Origin: CADEEL01 sp050246475
GTDB lineage: Bacteria > Pseudomonadota > Alphaproteobacteria > Caulobacterales > Aquidulcibacteraceae
Direction: 5' to 3'
Assembly: GCA_050246475.1 (NCBI GenBank)
Contig: JBFWVZ010000002.1
Span: 609,546 to 673,545, forward strand
DNA length: 64,000 nucleotides
Part shown: in pieces, positions 16,460-26,200 of the stretch
Layout: every line of letters starts with the position of its first letter
Numbering within the stretch: position 1 is the first letter of the stretch
Program-made: the position numbers and the translations under genes
The notes under the pieces: generated by a model
Databases searched by the model: none
The model's input: the letters and a program-made list of their open reading frames with translations, nothing else
What the model was told of the DNA's origin: nothing

Positions 16460-17755
16460 GTGCCCCGCTTGTCCTCTTCCGCCGCCACCCGCCTCGCCGC
16501 GGGCGAAGTGTTGGCGCTGGTGCTCGGGGAAAAGCGCACCATGGCCGATGCGCTCGCGCGCACGGAGCGCCTGGACGATCTCGAGCCGCGCGACCGCGCC
16601 TTCGCCCGCGCCATCGTCTCCGCGACCCTGCGCAGGCTCGGTTCGATAGACGCGGTTCTCGCCAATTTCCTGCAAACGCCGCTGCCTGAAACGGCTTATC
16701 TGGGCCAAGCGCTGCTGCGCGCCGGCGCCGCGCAAATCCTCGTTCTCGAAACGCCCGCGCACGCCGCCGTCTCCGAAACCGTGGACGCCGCCAACGCCGA
16801 ACGCGCCGCGCGCGGCTTCGCGCGCTTGATGAACGCCGTGCTGCGCAAGGTCGCGAGCGATGGGCCCGCGCTTCTCGCCGCGCTGCCGCCGGGCGCCGAT
16901 CTCCCGCCCTGGCTCTACACACGCTGGCGCGCCGCTTATGGCGATGAAGCGGAGCGCATCGCGGCGGCGCTCAGAACCGAACCGCCGCTCGATCTCACCG
17001 TCAAAGACAACGCGGAAGCCCGGGCCGCGAAGCTCGGCGGCGTCGTTTCCCCCACCGGCGGCGTGCGCCTCACCGATGCGCACGGCGTCGCCGCGCTTGA
17101 GGGCTACGCCGAAGGGGCGTGGTGGGTGCAGGATTCCGCCGCCGCGCTTCCCGCGAAGCTCCTCGGCGATATCGCGGGCAAGCGCGTGCTCGATCTCTGC
17201 GCCGCGCCCGGCGGCAAGACGCTCCAGCTCGCCAACGCAGGCGCAATCGTCACCGCGCTCGATAAATCGGCGCAACGCCTGGAGCGCGTGCGCGAAAACC
17301 TCGCCCGCACGAACCTCGCCGCGGAGATCGTCGCCGCCGATGCACTCACATGGTCCCCCGGCGAACCCTTCGACGCCGTGCTGCTCGATGCGCCCTGCAC
17401 CGCCACCGGCACGATGCGCCGCCACCCCGACATCGCCTGGCTCCGCCGCCCGAGCGACATCCAAGCGCTTGCCGCGCAGCAACGCGCGCTGCTCGCCCGC
17501 GCACAGCACTTCGTGAAGCCCGGCGGCGTACTCGTCTACGCCGTCTGCTCGCTTGAGCCGGAGGAAGGCCCAGCCATCGTTTCCGAAGCGCTCGAATCCG
17601 GCGCCTGGACGCTTTCGCCCATCGCGCCGGAAGAAATCGGCGGCCACGCACAGCTGCTCACAGCACGCGGCGAACTGCGCACTCTCCCCAGTCATTTCGC
17701 CGCCGAAGGCGGCCTCGACGGCTTCTACGCCGCGCGCCTTATCCGCACGCCCTGA
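16460..17755 (+). CDS. rsmB: RsmB-type rRNA (cytosine-C5) methyltransferase
   Basis: A 431-residue enzyme that methylates a cytosine in 16S rRNA using SAM. GTG 16460 follows AGGAA by six bases. The N-terminal NusB-like RNA-binding domain spans about residues 1-140. The SAM site is VLDLCAAPGGKTLQL. The two catalytic cysteines lie in DAPCTATG and AVCSLEPEEG. It opens the rpe-heparinase-purH run on the same strand. Assignment to RsmB rather than another NOL1/NOP2/Sun member rests on the N-terminal NusB domain. Confidence 0.9.
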   Translation: MPRLSSSAATRLAAGEVLALVLGEKRTMADALARTERLDDLEPRDRAFARAIVSATLRRLGSIDAVLANFLQTPLPETAYLGQALLRAGAAQILVLETPAHAAVSETVDAANAERAARGFARLMNAVLRKVASDGPALLAALPPGADLPPWLYTRWRAAYGDEAERIAAALRTEPPLDLTVKDNAEARAAKLGGVVSPTGGVRLTDAHGVAALEGYAEGAWWVQDSAAALPAKLLGDIAGKRVLDLCAAPGGKTLQLANAGAIVTALDKSAQRLERVRENLARTNLAAEIVAADALTWSPGEPFDAVLLDAPCTATGTMRRHPDIAWLRRPSDIQALAAQQRALLARAQHFVKPGGVLVYAVCSLEPEEGPAIVSEALESGAWTLSPIAPEEIGGHAQLLTARGELRTLPSHFAAEGGLDGFYAARLIRTP

Positions 17756-17798
17756 ACGCCGCCTTGCGCGCCCCCCGCGCCCCTGTTACCCGCGACGC

Positions 17799-18461
17799 AT
17801 GACGCGCCCGCTCATTGCGCCTTCGATTTTATCCGCCGATTTCGCGCGCTTGGGCGAAGAGGTCGCCGCCATCGAGCGCGCCGGCGCCGACATGGTCCAT
17901 GTCGATGTGATGGACGGCCACTTCGTGCCCAACATCACCATCGGGCCGAGCGTCATCAAGGCGCTGCGCCCCCACGCCAAGATTCCGTTCGACGTGCATT
18001 TGATGATCGCGCCCGTCGATCCCTTCATTCAGCAATTCCGCGACGCCGGCGCCGACATCATCACCGTGCATCCCGAAGCCGGCCCGCACGTTCACCGCAC
18101 CGTGCAAGCGGTGAAAGCCTCGGGCGCGAAAGCCGGCGTCTCGCTCAATCCCGGCACGCCGGCGGAAGCGGTCGACAATCTCCTGGATCAGCTCGATTTG
18201 ATCCTGGTGATGAGCGTCAATCCCGGCTTCGGCGGCCAGAGCTTCATCGCCTCGCAGATCAAGAAGATCGAACAGCTGCGCAAGAAAATCGACGCAACGG
18301 GCCGCGACATCGTTCTCGAGGTCGACGGCGGCATCAATGAAGAGACCGCCAAGCAAGCCATCGCCGCGGGCGCGACCGCGCTCGTCGCCGGCACCGCCGT
18401 CTTCGCCGGCAAGAACGAAGCGGGCTACGCCGCCAACATCAAAAAACTCAGAGGCGCCTAG
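17799..18461 (+). CDS. rpe: Ribulose-phosphate 3-epimerase
   Basis: A 220-residue TIM-barrel enzyme interconverting ribulose 5-phosphate and xylulose 5-phosphate in the pentose phosphate and Calvin pathways. Family motifs in order are APSILSADFARLGEE, VHVDVMDGHFVPN (metal ligands), FDVHLM, NPGFGGQSF and the C-terminal phosphate-binding EVDGGIN. ATG 17799 gives the canonical N-terminus; no strong ribosome site precedes it. The heparinase gene begins four bases after its stop. Confidence 0.96.
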   Translation: MTRPLIAPSILSADFARLGEEVAAIERAGADMVHVDVMDGHFVPNITIGPSVIKALRPHAKIPFDVHLMIAPVDPFIQQFRDAGADIITVHPEAGPHVHRTVQAVKASGAKAGVSLNPGTPAEAVDNLLDQLDLILVMSVNPGFGGQSFIASQIKKIEQLRKKIDATGRDIVLEVDGGINEETAKQAIAAGATALVAGTAVFAGKNEAGYAANIKKLRGA

Positions 18462-18465
18462 GCAC

Positions 18466-20163
18466 TTGGCGCGCGCGAGTTCATCCAGGCTCTGGCGCCC
18501 GCTCCTCTCCGCCGCCCCGGACGAGTGGCGCGCCACCCCTTTCTATCGCGCAAGCCGCGTGGACGCCGCCGAGCGCATCGCGCTCTGGGGACACGATCCG
18601 CGCATCGGCGATCAACGCCGCGGCAAGGAAATCCTGAACGGCCAATGGCGCATCGCGACCGAGAAGCTCGCCGGTTCGCACCCGATGCCCTGGAGCGCCG
18701 GCCATCCTTCGCCGCACTTCACCTCGCGGCTGCATTCGTTTTCATGGCTGGGCGATCTCGCCTCGGTCGGCCAGGAATCCCATCCGCGCATTCTTCATCT
18801 GGTTGAGCGTTGGGTCTCCGGTTTTGGGCAATGGCACGAGAACGCCTGGGCGCCGGAACTCACCGCCGAGCGTTTGTACGCGTGGCTCTGCCACGGCCGC
18901 CCCGCCTTCGATTCCGCCGCGCCCGCGCAGCGCGCCGCCATGCTTCAAAGCTTTGCGTGGCAGGCAAACCACCTGTTCGCCGCGTGGAAGGATCTCCGCA
19001 TTCCTTTTCATCGCTTCAAAGCCGGCGCCGCGCTCGCACTCTCCGGCCTAGCGCTTGGCGACGCAGGCGAACGCATCGCCGAGCAAGGCGTCGAGCTTCT
19101 CGAAGAAGCCTGCGATTCCCAATTCCATCCGGATGGCGGCCATCTCTCGCGCGCGCCCGAGGCGCTCGCCGAAGCGCTCTACGATTTGCTGACGGTGGAC
19201 GATGCGCTCGCGCGCGGCGGCTACGAAACGCCGAGCCTCATTCGCGACGCCATGCCCCGCGCCGCGACCATGCTGCGCCTCTTCCGCTTGGGAGACGGCG
19301 CGCTCACCTGCTTCCACGGCGGCGCCGAAAGCAACGCCGAAACCCTCGCGCGCGCCATCAACGAAGCGGGCGGCGAAACGCCCACGTTCAAATTCGCCAC
19401 CCAATCCGGCTATCAGCTGCTGAGCGGCGGCGATGCGCTGCTCATGCTCGATGTCGGCGCTGCGCCCCCTCCCGCGCATGGCGAACGCGCGCACGCGAGC
19501 GCGCTGGCCTTCGAGATGTCGTGCGGCAAGGACCGGCTGATCGTGAATGTCGGCGCCGCGCGCGAGCTTGCGCCCGATTGGCGCGCCGCCGCGCGCGCCA
19601 CCAACGGCCACTCCACCCTCGTCGTCGATGACGCGCTCTCCGCCGAGTTCGCCCGCCCGCGCAAGGGCGCGGCCTATCCGCTCGACTTCACCGTCCACTC
19701 CAAACGCATGGAAGAGGATGACGGCGTCCACATCGAAGCGCGCCACGAAGGCTATCGCGATGAATTCGGCTTCGTGCATCGCCGCTTCATCTTCATGGAT
19801 AAAGCCGGCCGCAATCTCCGCGGCGCCGACGAACTCGGCCGCCCCTTCGCGGACGGCAAAAGCGCGCAGACCGCGGCGATCCCCTTCGCGGTGCGCTTTC
19901 ATTTGCATCCGGGCGTCAAGGCCGAATGGTCCGCCCCGCGCGAACCCAAACTCACCACGCCCTCCGGCGCCGTGTGGCGCTTGCGCACGGACGCAACGCG
20001 CGTCGCCTTCGAAAACTCGGTCTATCTCTCGGGATCGAGCGCCTACGCCGATAAGCCCGCCCGCGAAACGACGCAGATCGTGCTCGCGGGCGCCGCCGAT
20101 CCCAACGGCGCGGGCGATGCGCCCCCCAACCGCCTCCGCTGGGCGCTGACGCGGATGGACTGA
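18466..20163 (+). CDS. Heparinase II/III family protein
   Basis: A 565-residue protein read from TTG 18466, four bases after the rpe stop with GAGG 11 bases upstream. An alpha/alpha-toroid N-terminal half (WHENAWAPELTAERLYAWL, FHPDGGHLSRAPE, described in parts) is followed by a beta-sandwich heparinase domain (GHSTLVVDD, EARHEGYRDEFGFVHRRF). No signal peptide is seen, so a cytoplasmic place is likely. The conserved alphaproteobacterial position between rpe and purH suggests a housekeeping role rather than glycosaminoglycan breakdown. The start is the least certain part. Confidence 0.82.
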   Translation: MARASSSRLWRPLLSAAPDEWRATPFYRASRVDAAERIALWGHDPRIGDQRRGKEILNGQWRIATEKLAGSHPMPWSAGHPSPHFTSRLHSFSWLGDLASVGQESHPRILHLVERWVSGFGQWHENAWAPELTAERLYAWLCHGRPAFDSAAPAQRAAMLQSFAWQANHLFAAWKDLRIPFHRFKAGAALALSGLALGDAGERIAEQGVELLEEACDSQFHPDGGHLSRAPEALAEALYDLLTVDDALARGGYETPSLIRDAMPRAATMLRLFRLGDGALTCFHGGAESNAETLARAINEAGGETPTFKFATQSGYQLLSGGDALLMLDVGAAPPPAHGERAHASALAFEMSCGKDRLIVNVGAARELAPDWRAAARATNGHSTLVVDDALSAEFARPRKGAAYPLDFTVHSKRMEEDDGVHIEARHEGYRDEFGFVHRRFIFMDKAGRNLRGADELGRPFADGKSAQTAAIPFAVRFHLHPGVKAEWSAPREPKLTTPSGAVWRLRTDATRVAFENSVYLSGSSAYADKPARETTQIVLAGAADPNGAGDAPPNRLRWALTRMD

Positions 20164-20220
20164 ACGTCGCGGCGATTTGCAGCGAATCCCTGCTATTGGG
20201 GCCGAAATACCGGAGTCAGC

Positions 20221-21813
20221 ATGCCCAGCGATCTCGCGCCCGTCCGCCGCGCGCTCATTTCCGTTTCGGATAAGAACGGCCTTCTCGAACAGGCGCGCGC
20301 ACTCAACGAAGCGGGCGTGACGCTCCTTTCGACGGGCGGCACCAAGAACGCCATCGCCGCCGCCGACATTCCGGTGACGGATGTCGCCGACGTCACCGGC
20401 TTTCCCGAAATGATGGACGGCCGGGTGAAGACGCTTCACCCCGCCGTCCATGGCGGCCTTCTCGCCGTGCGCGATGACAAGGCGCACACGGATGCGATGA
20501 AGGCGCACAAGATCGAGCCGATCGATCTGCTCTACGTGAATCTCTATCCGTTCGAAGCCACGATTCAGAAGGGCGCGCCCTACGACGAGTGCATCGAGAA
20601 TATCGATATCGGCGGCCCCGCCATGATCCGCGCCGCTTCGAAGAACCACGCGTACGTCGCGGTCGCGACCGATGCGGACGATGTGAAAGCCGTTCTCGAA
20701 GAGATGCGCGCCAACAAAGGCCAGACCACGCTCGCGCTGCGCAAGCGCCTCGCCGCCAAAGCCTATGCGCGCACCGCCGCGTACGACGCCGCCATCTCCA
20801 CCTGGTTCGCCAACGAGATCGGCGAGGAGACGCCCGCTTGGCGCGCACTCGGCGGCAAGCTCCGCCAATCGCTGCGCTACGGCGAAAACCCACACCAGAG
20901 CGCGGCGTTCTACACCACGGCCGATGAGCGCGCCGGCGTCGCCACCGCGCGGCAAGTGCAGGGCAAGGAACTCTCCTACAATAATCTCAACGACACCGAC
21001 GCCGCCTTCGAACTCGTCGCCGAGTTCGATCCGCGGCAAAGCGCGGCGGTCGCCATTATCAAGCACGCCAATCCGTGCGGCGTCGCTCTGGGCGCAACGC
21101 TTGCCGAGGCTTACGAAAAAGCGCTGCGCTGCGATCCCGTCTCCGCCTTCGGCGGCATCGTCGCGCTCAATCGCAAGCTCGACAAAGCCGCCGCCGAATT
21201 GATCGCCGACATTTTCACCGAAGTCGTCGTCGCCCCCGATGCGGACGAGGACGCCATCGCCTTCTTCGCGAAGAAGAAGAACCTTCGCCTTCTGCTGACG
21301 GGCGGCTTGCCCGATCCCGCGCAGCCGGGCCTCACGTTCAAAACGCTCGCCGGCGGCTTCCTCGTGCAAGGCCGCGACACTGGCCGCATCGGCGCAAACG
21401 ATCTCAAGGTGGTGACGAAGAAATCGCCGACACAACAGCAAATCGCGGACATGCTTTTCGCCTTCACCATCTGCAAGCACGTCAAATCGAACGCGATCGT
21501 TTACGCGAAGGACGGCCAAAGCGCCGGCATTGGCGCGGGCCAGATGAACCGCAAGGACAGCGCCCGCATCGCCGCCATCCGCGCGAAGGAAGCCGCCGAA
21601 GCCGCAAAGCTCCCCGCAGCCCTGACGCAAGGCTCAGCCTGCGCGTCCGACGCCTTCTTTCCGTTCCCGGACGGTTTGATTCAAGCCGCCGAAGCGGGCG
21701 CGACCGCGATCATTCAGCCCGGCGGCTCGATCCGCGACGATGAAGTGATCAAAGCCGCCGACGAAGCCGGCCTCGCCATGGTCTTCACCGGCATGCGCCA
21801 TTTCAGGCACTAA
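20221..21813 (+). CDS. purH: Bifunctional AICAR transformylase/IMP cyclohydrolase
   Basis: A 530-residue enzyme for the last two steps of de novo purine synthesis, from AICAR to IMP. The N-terminal cyclohydrolase domain has ALISVSDKNGL, LLSTGGT, DGRVKTLHPAVHGG and NIDIGGPAMIRAASKNH. The C-terminal transformylase domain has the catalytic KHANPCG, and ASDAFFPFPDG near the end. ATG 20221 is the normal start. A double-hairpin repeat follows its stop and separates it from the convergent lipoprotein gene. Confidence 0.97.
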   Translation: MPSDLAPVRRALISVSDKNGLLEQARALNEAGVTLLSTGGTKNAIAAADIPVTDVADVTGFPEMMDGRVKTLHPAVHGGLLAVRDDKAHTDAMKAHKIEPIDLLYVNLYPFEATIQKGAPYDECIENIDIGGPAMIRAASKNHAYVAVATDADDVKAVLEEMRANKGQTTLALRKRLAAKAYARTAAYDAAISTWFANEIGEETPAWRALGGKLRQSLRYGENPHQSAAFYTTADERAGVATARQVQGKELSYNNLNDTDAAFELVAEFDPRQSAAVAIIKHANPCGVALGATLAEAYEKALRCDPVSAFGGIVALNRKLDKAAAELIADIFTEVVVAPDADEDAIAFFAKKKNLRLLLTGGLPDPAQPGLTFKTLAGGFLVQGRDTGRIGANDLKVVTKKSPTQQQIADMLFAFTICKHVKSNAIVYAKDGQSAGIGAGQMNRKDSARIAAIRAKEAAEAAKLPAALTQGSACASDAFFPFPDGLIQAAEAGATAIIQPGGSIRDDEVIKAADEAGLAMVFTGMRHFRH

Positions 21814-21823
21814 GCGAAACGTT

Positions 21824-21940
21824 TCACCGATCCCCGGAATTCCGCGGAGCGGAATGTCCGGGGCCCATCTCTCCGCCGCACGATTGCGCGAGACTATCCA
21901 TGGACCCCGGATCGATTGCTGCGCAATCGTCCGGGGCGCG
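21824..21940. repeat. Double-hairpin repeat, CCCCGGA family, copy 1
   Basis: Two long hairpins: CCCCGGA-ATTCCGC-GGA-GCGGAAT-g-TCCGGGG (about 21832-21863) and CCCCGGA-t-CGATTGC-TGC-GCAATCG-TCCGGGG (about 21905-21936). Outer arms are identical in both; inner arms differ but keep pairing. A second copy lies near 46760-46885. It fills the gap between convergent purH and the lipoprotein gene and probably ends transcription from both sides. Confidence 0.85.
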
Positions 21941-21944
21941 GGGA

Positions 21945-22445
21945 TCACCCCGGCGCGCTCACGATCTGGCGCAGATCGTATTCGGGCCCGCGCACGTTCG
22001 CGATGCGCCAGCCATTGTTGCGCCATTCGAGATCGAACACGATTTCGGTCGGCCGGCCCATATTCTCGAAGCTGGCGCGCACCACTGCGTGGCTGTCGCG
22101 CACCACGCTATCGGCCGTGACGTTGACGCTTGCGATCTGCCAATCCTGCGCGTTGATGAACGGATCGAAATCGAGGATGGGCTCCCCCATCGCTTCCGAG
22201 CGCGCATTCATCGCCACGATCTCAGCGCGCATTTCGTCCGTCCACGGCGCGGAATCCTCCAACGCGGCGAATTGCGAATTGGGCGTCAAGTAGCGGTCAT
22301 AGAGCGGGCGCACGACGGAAACGGGATCGCTCATCGGGGCGCTTGTGTCCGAAGCCGCCTGAACGGTCTGGCTCTCTCCCTGCTGCGCGGGCTGCGAGCA
22401 GGCGAAGAGCGCGCCCAAAGCGGCGATCGCGATCAAAATCCGCAT
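21945..22445 (-). CDS. Putative lipoprotein with DUF3828-like domain
   Basis: A 166-residue protein from ATG 22445, preceded by a near-ideal AGGAGG. The N-terminus MRILIAIAALGALFAC ends in a lipobox (LFAC), so it is likely lipidated and exported. The mature part (VVRPLYDRYLT, EIVAMNARSE, NGWRIANVRG) resembles small NTF2-like DUF3828 proteins, with two aromatic-rich strands at the end. Function unknown. It is divergent from the dienelactone-hydrolase-like gene with a 58-base gap. Confidence 0.75.
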   Translation of the reverse strand: MRILIAIAALGALFACSQPAQQGESQTVQAASDTSAPMSDPVSVVRPLYDRYLTPNSQFAALEDSAPWTDEMRAEIVAMNARSEAMGEPILDFDPFINAQDWQIASVNVTADSVVRDSHAVVRASFENMGRPTEIVFDLEWRNNGWRIANVRGPEYDLRQIVSAPG

Positions 22446-22503
22446 GTCATCCTCCTGCGCATGAGCTTGGCCGAGAAGCGCTCGGCGCGCTAGGGAGCGC
22501 CGC

Positions 22504-23259
22504 ATGGGAAAGTTCGAAGCCCGCATCGAAGCGCTCGCGCCGCACTTCACGATCGTGAAGCCCGAGGGCCCCGGCCCCTTCCCGGTCGCGCTCCAATTTC
22601 ACGGCTGCGGCGGCGTCAAGCCCGTGCAGATGATTTACGCGAACGCCGCGCGCGAAGCCGGCTGGGCGGCCATCATCGTCGATAGCTACGCGCATCGCTC
22701 CATCGGCCGCCTCGAAGCCTACGCCACCGTCTGCACCGGCTTGCGCCTTTGGGGCCGCGAGCGCGCGGGCGACCTTTTCGCCGCGCACGCCTGGGCGCGC
22801 CGTCAATCTTGGGCCGATCCCGATTGCATCGCCCTCGCGGGCTGGAGCCATGGCGGCTGGACCATCCTCGACGCGCTTTCGCTTTCGCAGAACGCCGCCC
22901 AAATCGCCACGCGCCTCGATGTGCCGGAAGATTTGCACGCGGGCGTAGGCGCCGCCTTCCTGGTCTATCCCTATGCGGGCCGCGGCTCGATCGCGCGCCT
23001 CAAGGGCTGGCGCATCGCGCCGAAGACGGCCGCCATCCTCTGCGGCAAGGATCATGTCGTCGGGCATGTCGTGCCGCGCCGCACGCTCGCCAAGGTGCAG
23101 GAATCCGGAACGCCGCTCGACGTGCATTTCTTCGCCGACGCCACGCACACGTTTGACGAAGAAGGCGCGCGCGATCTCCGCTGCCGTTATGACGCGGACG
23201 CAACCGCCCGCGCCGCCGCGCTCTATCGCGAGCTGCTCGCCTCAGTGCGTCACGGCTGA
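22504..23259 (+). CDS. Dienelactone hydrolase family alpha/beta hydrolase
   Basis: A 251-residue alpha/beta hydrolase. The oxyanion region is LQFHGCGG, the nucleophile elbow is GWSHGGW with Ser as nucleophile, and the His lies in DATHTFDE near the C-terminus. These fit the dienelactone-hydrolase/PET-hydrolase-like group, but the nucleophile is Ser rather than the Cys of classical dienelactone hydrolase. No signal peptide. Its 3' end overlaps the glutamate dehydrogenase gene by 18 bases, convergent. Confidence 0.85.
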   Translation: MGKFEARIEALAPHFTIVKPEGPGPFPVALQFHGCGGVKPVQMIYANAAREAGWAAIIVDSYAHRSIGRLEAYATVCTGLRLWGRERAGDLFAAHAWARRQSWADPDCIALAGWSHGGWTILDALSLSQNAAQIATRLDVPEDLHAGVGAAFLVYPYAGRGSIARLKGWRIAPKTAAILCGKDHVVGHVVPRRTLAKVQESGTPLDVHFFADATHTFDEEGARDLRCRYDADATARAAALYRELLASVRHG

Positions 23260-26200
23260 CGCGAGCGCGTGCATCTCCGCCGCCGCGATCATCAGCTTCG
23301 CAAAGGTCCACGGCCCCTGGCTCTCCAACTCCGCCAGCGCGCGCTGCGCCGGCGTCGCGATGGGACCAAGCCCTTCAACCCATTCCTCGACGGCCTGCGT
23401 CGCCCACACGGCCGACGGCTGCGCGGGCGCTTGGCCAAGCGCGGCGACGGCGGCCTCGCCGAGCGAGGCCTGGCACGCATAGAGATCCTCCACCGCGCGG
23501 CGAAGCGCCAGGCGGTCCCAATGCTGATCCAGCGTCAGCGAACCCGCCGCCGCGATGAGGCGATCCAGATCGAATGCGGCGCCCACCGCGCGATAGACGA
23601 ACGCCGCCGCCGGCGCCGGCCAGCCGCGCTTGTGCGCAATGTCGGCAACGTCGAGCGCGGCCGTGAGCGGCCCGAGCGAAGCGACGGTCGCGGCGAGATC
23701 GGCCGGGGCGCCCGCCTCCACATAGCCGCCGCGTTTGGCGTCGGCGCGGCGGCGCTCCAGCGTCGTCAGCGTCGCCCAAAGCACATCGCGCTGCGCATCG
23801 ACGGCGGGCTGATAGAACGCGATCGCATCCGCGATGGTGCGCGTGACGCCCACGCCGCCGCGGCGCGCGAGATAGGTCGCCAAGCGCCGCAGCGTGTGCG
23901 TGAGCGCGATGTGCAGGTCGGTCTGCAGCGCGGCGGGCGCGGCGTTATCGAGCGCGTTGATGCGATCCGCCACATCGTTGAGCCGCAGGATCGCGCGCCC
24001 CGCCTCGAACGCGCAGGCGATGACGACGGGCTCGGCCCGCACCGTTTCGCGCACGCGCTCCACGAAAAGCGGCCCGCCCATATTGACGAGATCGTCCGCC
24101 AGATAGGTCGCGATGATCTCGCGCTTGAGGCGATGGCGCGTCATCTGTTTTTCGAATTTCGCCAGCTGCGTCGGGAAATACGAGACGAGCGGGGTCTCGA
24201 AATGGGGATCGTCCGGCACGTTCGACGCCACGAGCGCATCGAAGAGATCGATCTTGCCGTAGGCGATGAGCTTGGAAAGCTCCGGCCGCGTCAGCCCCTG
24301 CTTGGCGCCGCGCAGCGTGCGGAATTCTTCCGCCGAGGGCAGCCCTTCGACGCTGCGCGTGAGCTTGCCGGCGCGCTCCAGCCGCTCGATCATCCGCTCG
24401 CACGCGTCGAGATCGGGCATCGCGGTCGCTTGCGCGAGCGTCAGGGCCAGCGTCTGATCGTAATTGTCCTGAAGCACGAGCGCGCCGACTTCGCCGGTCA
24501 TCTCGGCAAGCAGCGCGTTGCGCGCTTCGGCCTTGAGCGCATTCGATTGAATAGCGTCGGCCAGCAGAATCTTGATGTTCACCTCGTGGTCGGAGGTGTC
24601 CACGCCCGCTGAATTGTCGACCGCGTCGGTGTTGATGCGCCCGCCCTTCCTGGCGAACGCGATGCGCCCAGCCTGGGTGAGGCCGAGATTGGCGCCCTCG
24701 CCGATGACGAGCGCGGCCACATCCTCGCCGTCAACGCGGTGCGCGTCATTGGCTTTGTCCCCCACCTGCGCGTGGCTCTCGCTCTTGGCCTTGATGTAGG
24801 TGCCGATGCCGCCGAACCACAGCAGCTCGCACTTGGCGCGCAGGAGCGCGGAGAGGATTTCGGACGGTGCCGCGGTCTGCGCGGACAAGCCCGTGATCGC
24901 TTTCATTTCCGGCGACAGCGGAATGGCCTTCGTCGCGCGCGAGAAGACGCCGCCGCCCGGCGAGATGAGGCTCTTATCGTAATCGGCCCATGAGGAGCGC
25001 GGCAGATCGAACATCCGCTTGCGCTCCGCCCAGCTCGCCGCCGGATCGGGATTGGGATCGATGAAGATGTCGCGATGGTCGAACGCGGCGATGAGCTTGA
25101 TCTGTTGGGAAAGCAGCATGCCGTTGCCGAACACGTCGCCGCTCATGTCGCCCACGCCGATGACGGTGAAGGGCTCTTCCTGAATGTTCTTGCCGATCTC
25201 GCGGAAGTGGCGCTTCACCGCCTCCCATGCGCCCTTGGCGGTGATGCCCATAGCTTTGTGGTCGTATCCGGCCGAGCCGCCGGAGGCGAACGCATCGCCA
25301 AGCCAATGGCCGTATTCCTCGGAAATGCCGTTGGCGATGTCGGAGAAGGTGGCGGTGCCCTTGTCCGCGGCGACGACGAGATAGGGATCGTCATCGTCCC
25401 AGCGCACAACATCCGTAGGCGGACGAACGTCCTTGCCGATAATGTTGTCCGTGATGTCCAAGAGCCCGCGCAGGAATGTCTTGTAGGCTTCGATCCCCGC
25501 TTCCTGAAAGCCGGGCGCGCCGCGCGCCGGCAGTTTCTTCGGGAAGAAGCCGCCCTTGGCGCCGACCGGCACGATGATCGCGTTCTTCACCTGCTGGGCC
25601 TTGACCAGATCCAGGATCTCCGTGCGGAAATCGTCGCGCCGGTCGCTCCAGCGCAGGCCGCCGCGCGCGACGGGCCCGAAGCGCAGATGCACGCCTTCGA
25701 CTTGCGGCGAGGACACCCAAATCTCGCGATAGGGCTTGGGCAGCGGCAAATCTTCCAATGCGCGCGAGTCGATCTTGAAGCTCATCCAGCTCTTCGGCTG
25801 CCCATCGGCGCCCTTCTGATGGATGTTCGTGCGCAGGATGGCGCCGACGAGCTTCGTCATGCGCCGCAACACACGGTCCGCGTCGAGGCTCGTCACGTCA
25901 TTGAGCGCCTCGTCGATCTTGGCCTCAAGCTGGGCCGCCCATTCGCGCCGCTCGTTCACGGGCTCGGGCAGCGCCGGATCGAACCGCACGCGGAAAAGCG
26001 CGAGGATGAGCGACGCGATCGCGGGATTGTCCGCCAGCGCCTCTTCCTGCACGAGCTGCGAAGGATCGAGCCCGGTTTGCTGACGGTAGCGCGCGAGCGC
26101 GCGCAGCAGCGCGGCGTCGCGCCAATGGATGCCGAGCTTCAAGATGAGCCGGTTGAAGCCGTCATTCTCGGCCTGGCCCGTCCAGATCGCGGCGAACGCG

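Noticed and set aside
19048..21630. 860-codon minus-strand frame across heparinase and purH
   Set aside because: It covers two well-supported genes and has no recognisable domain.
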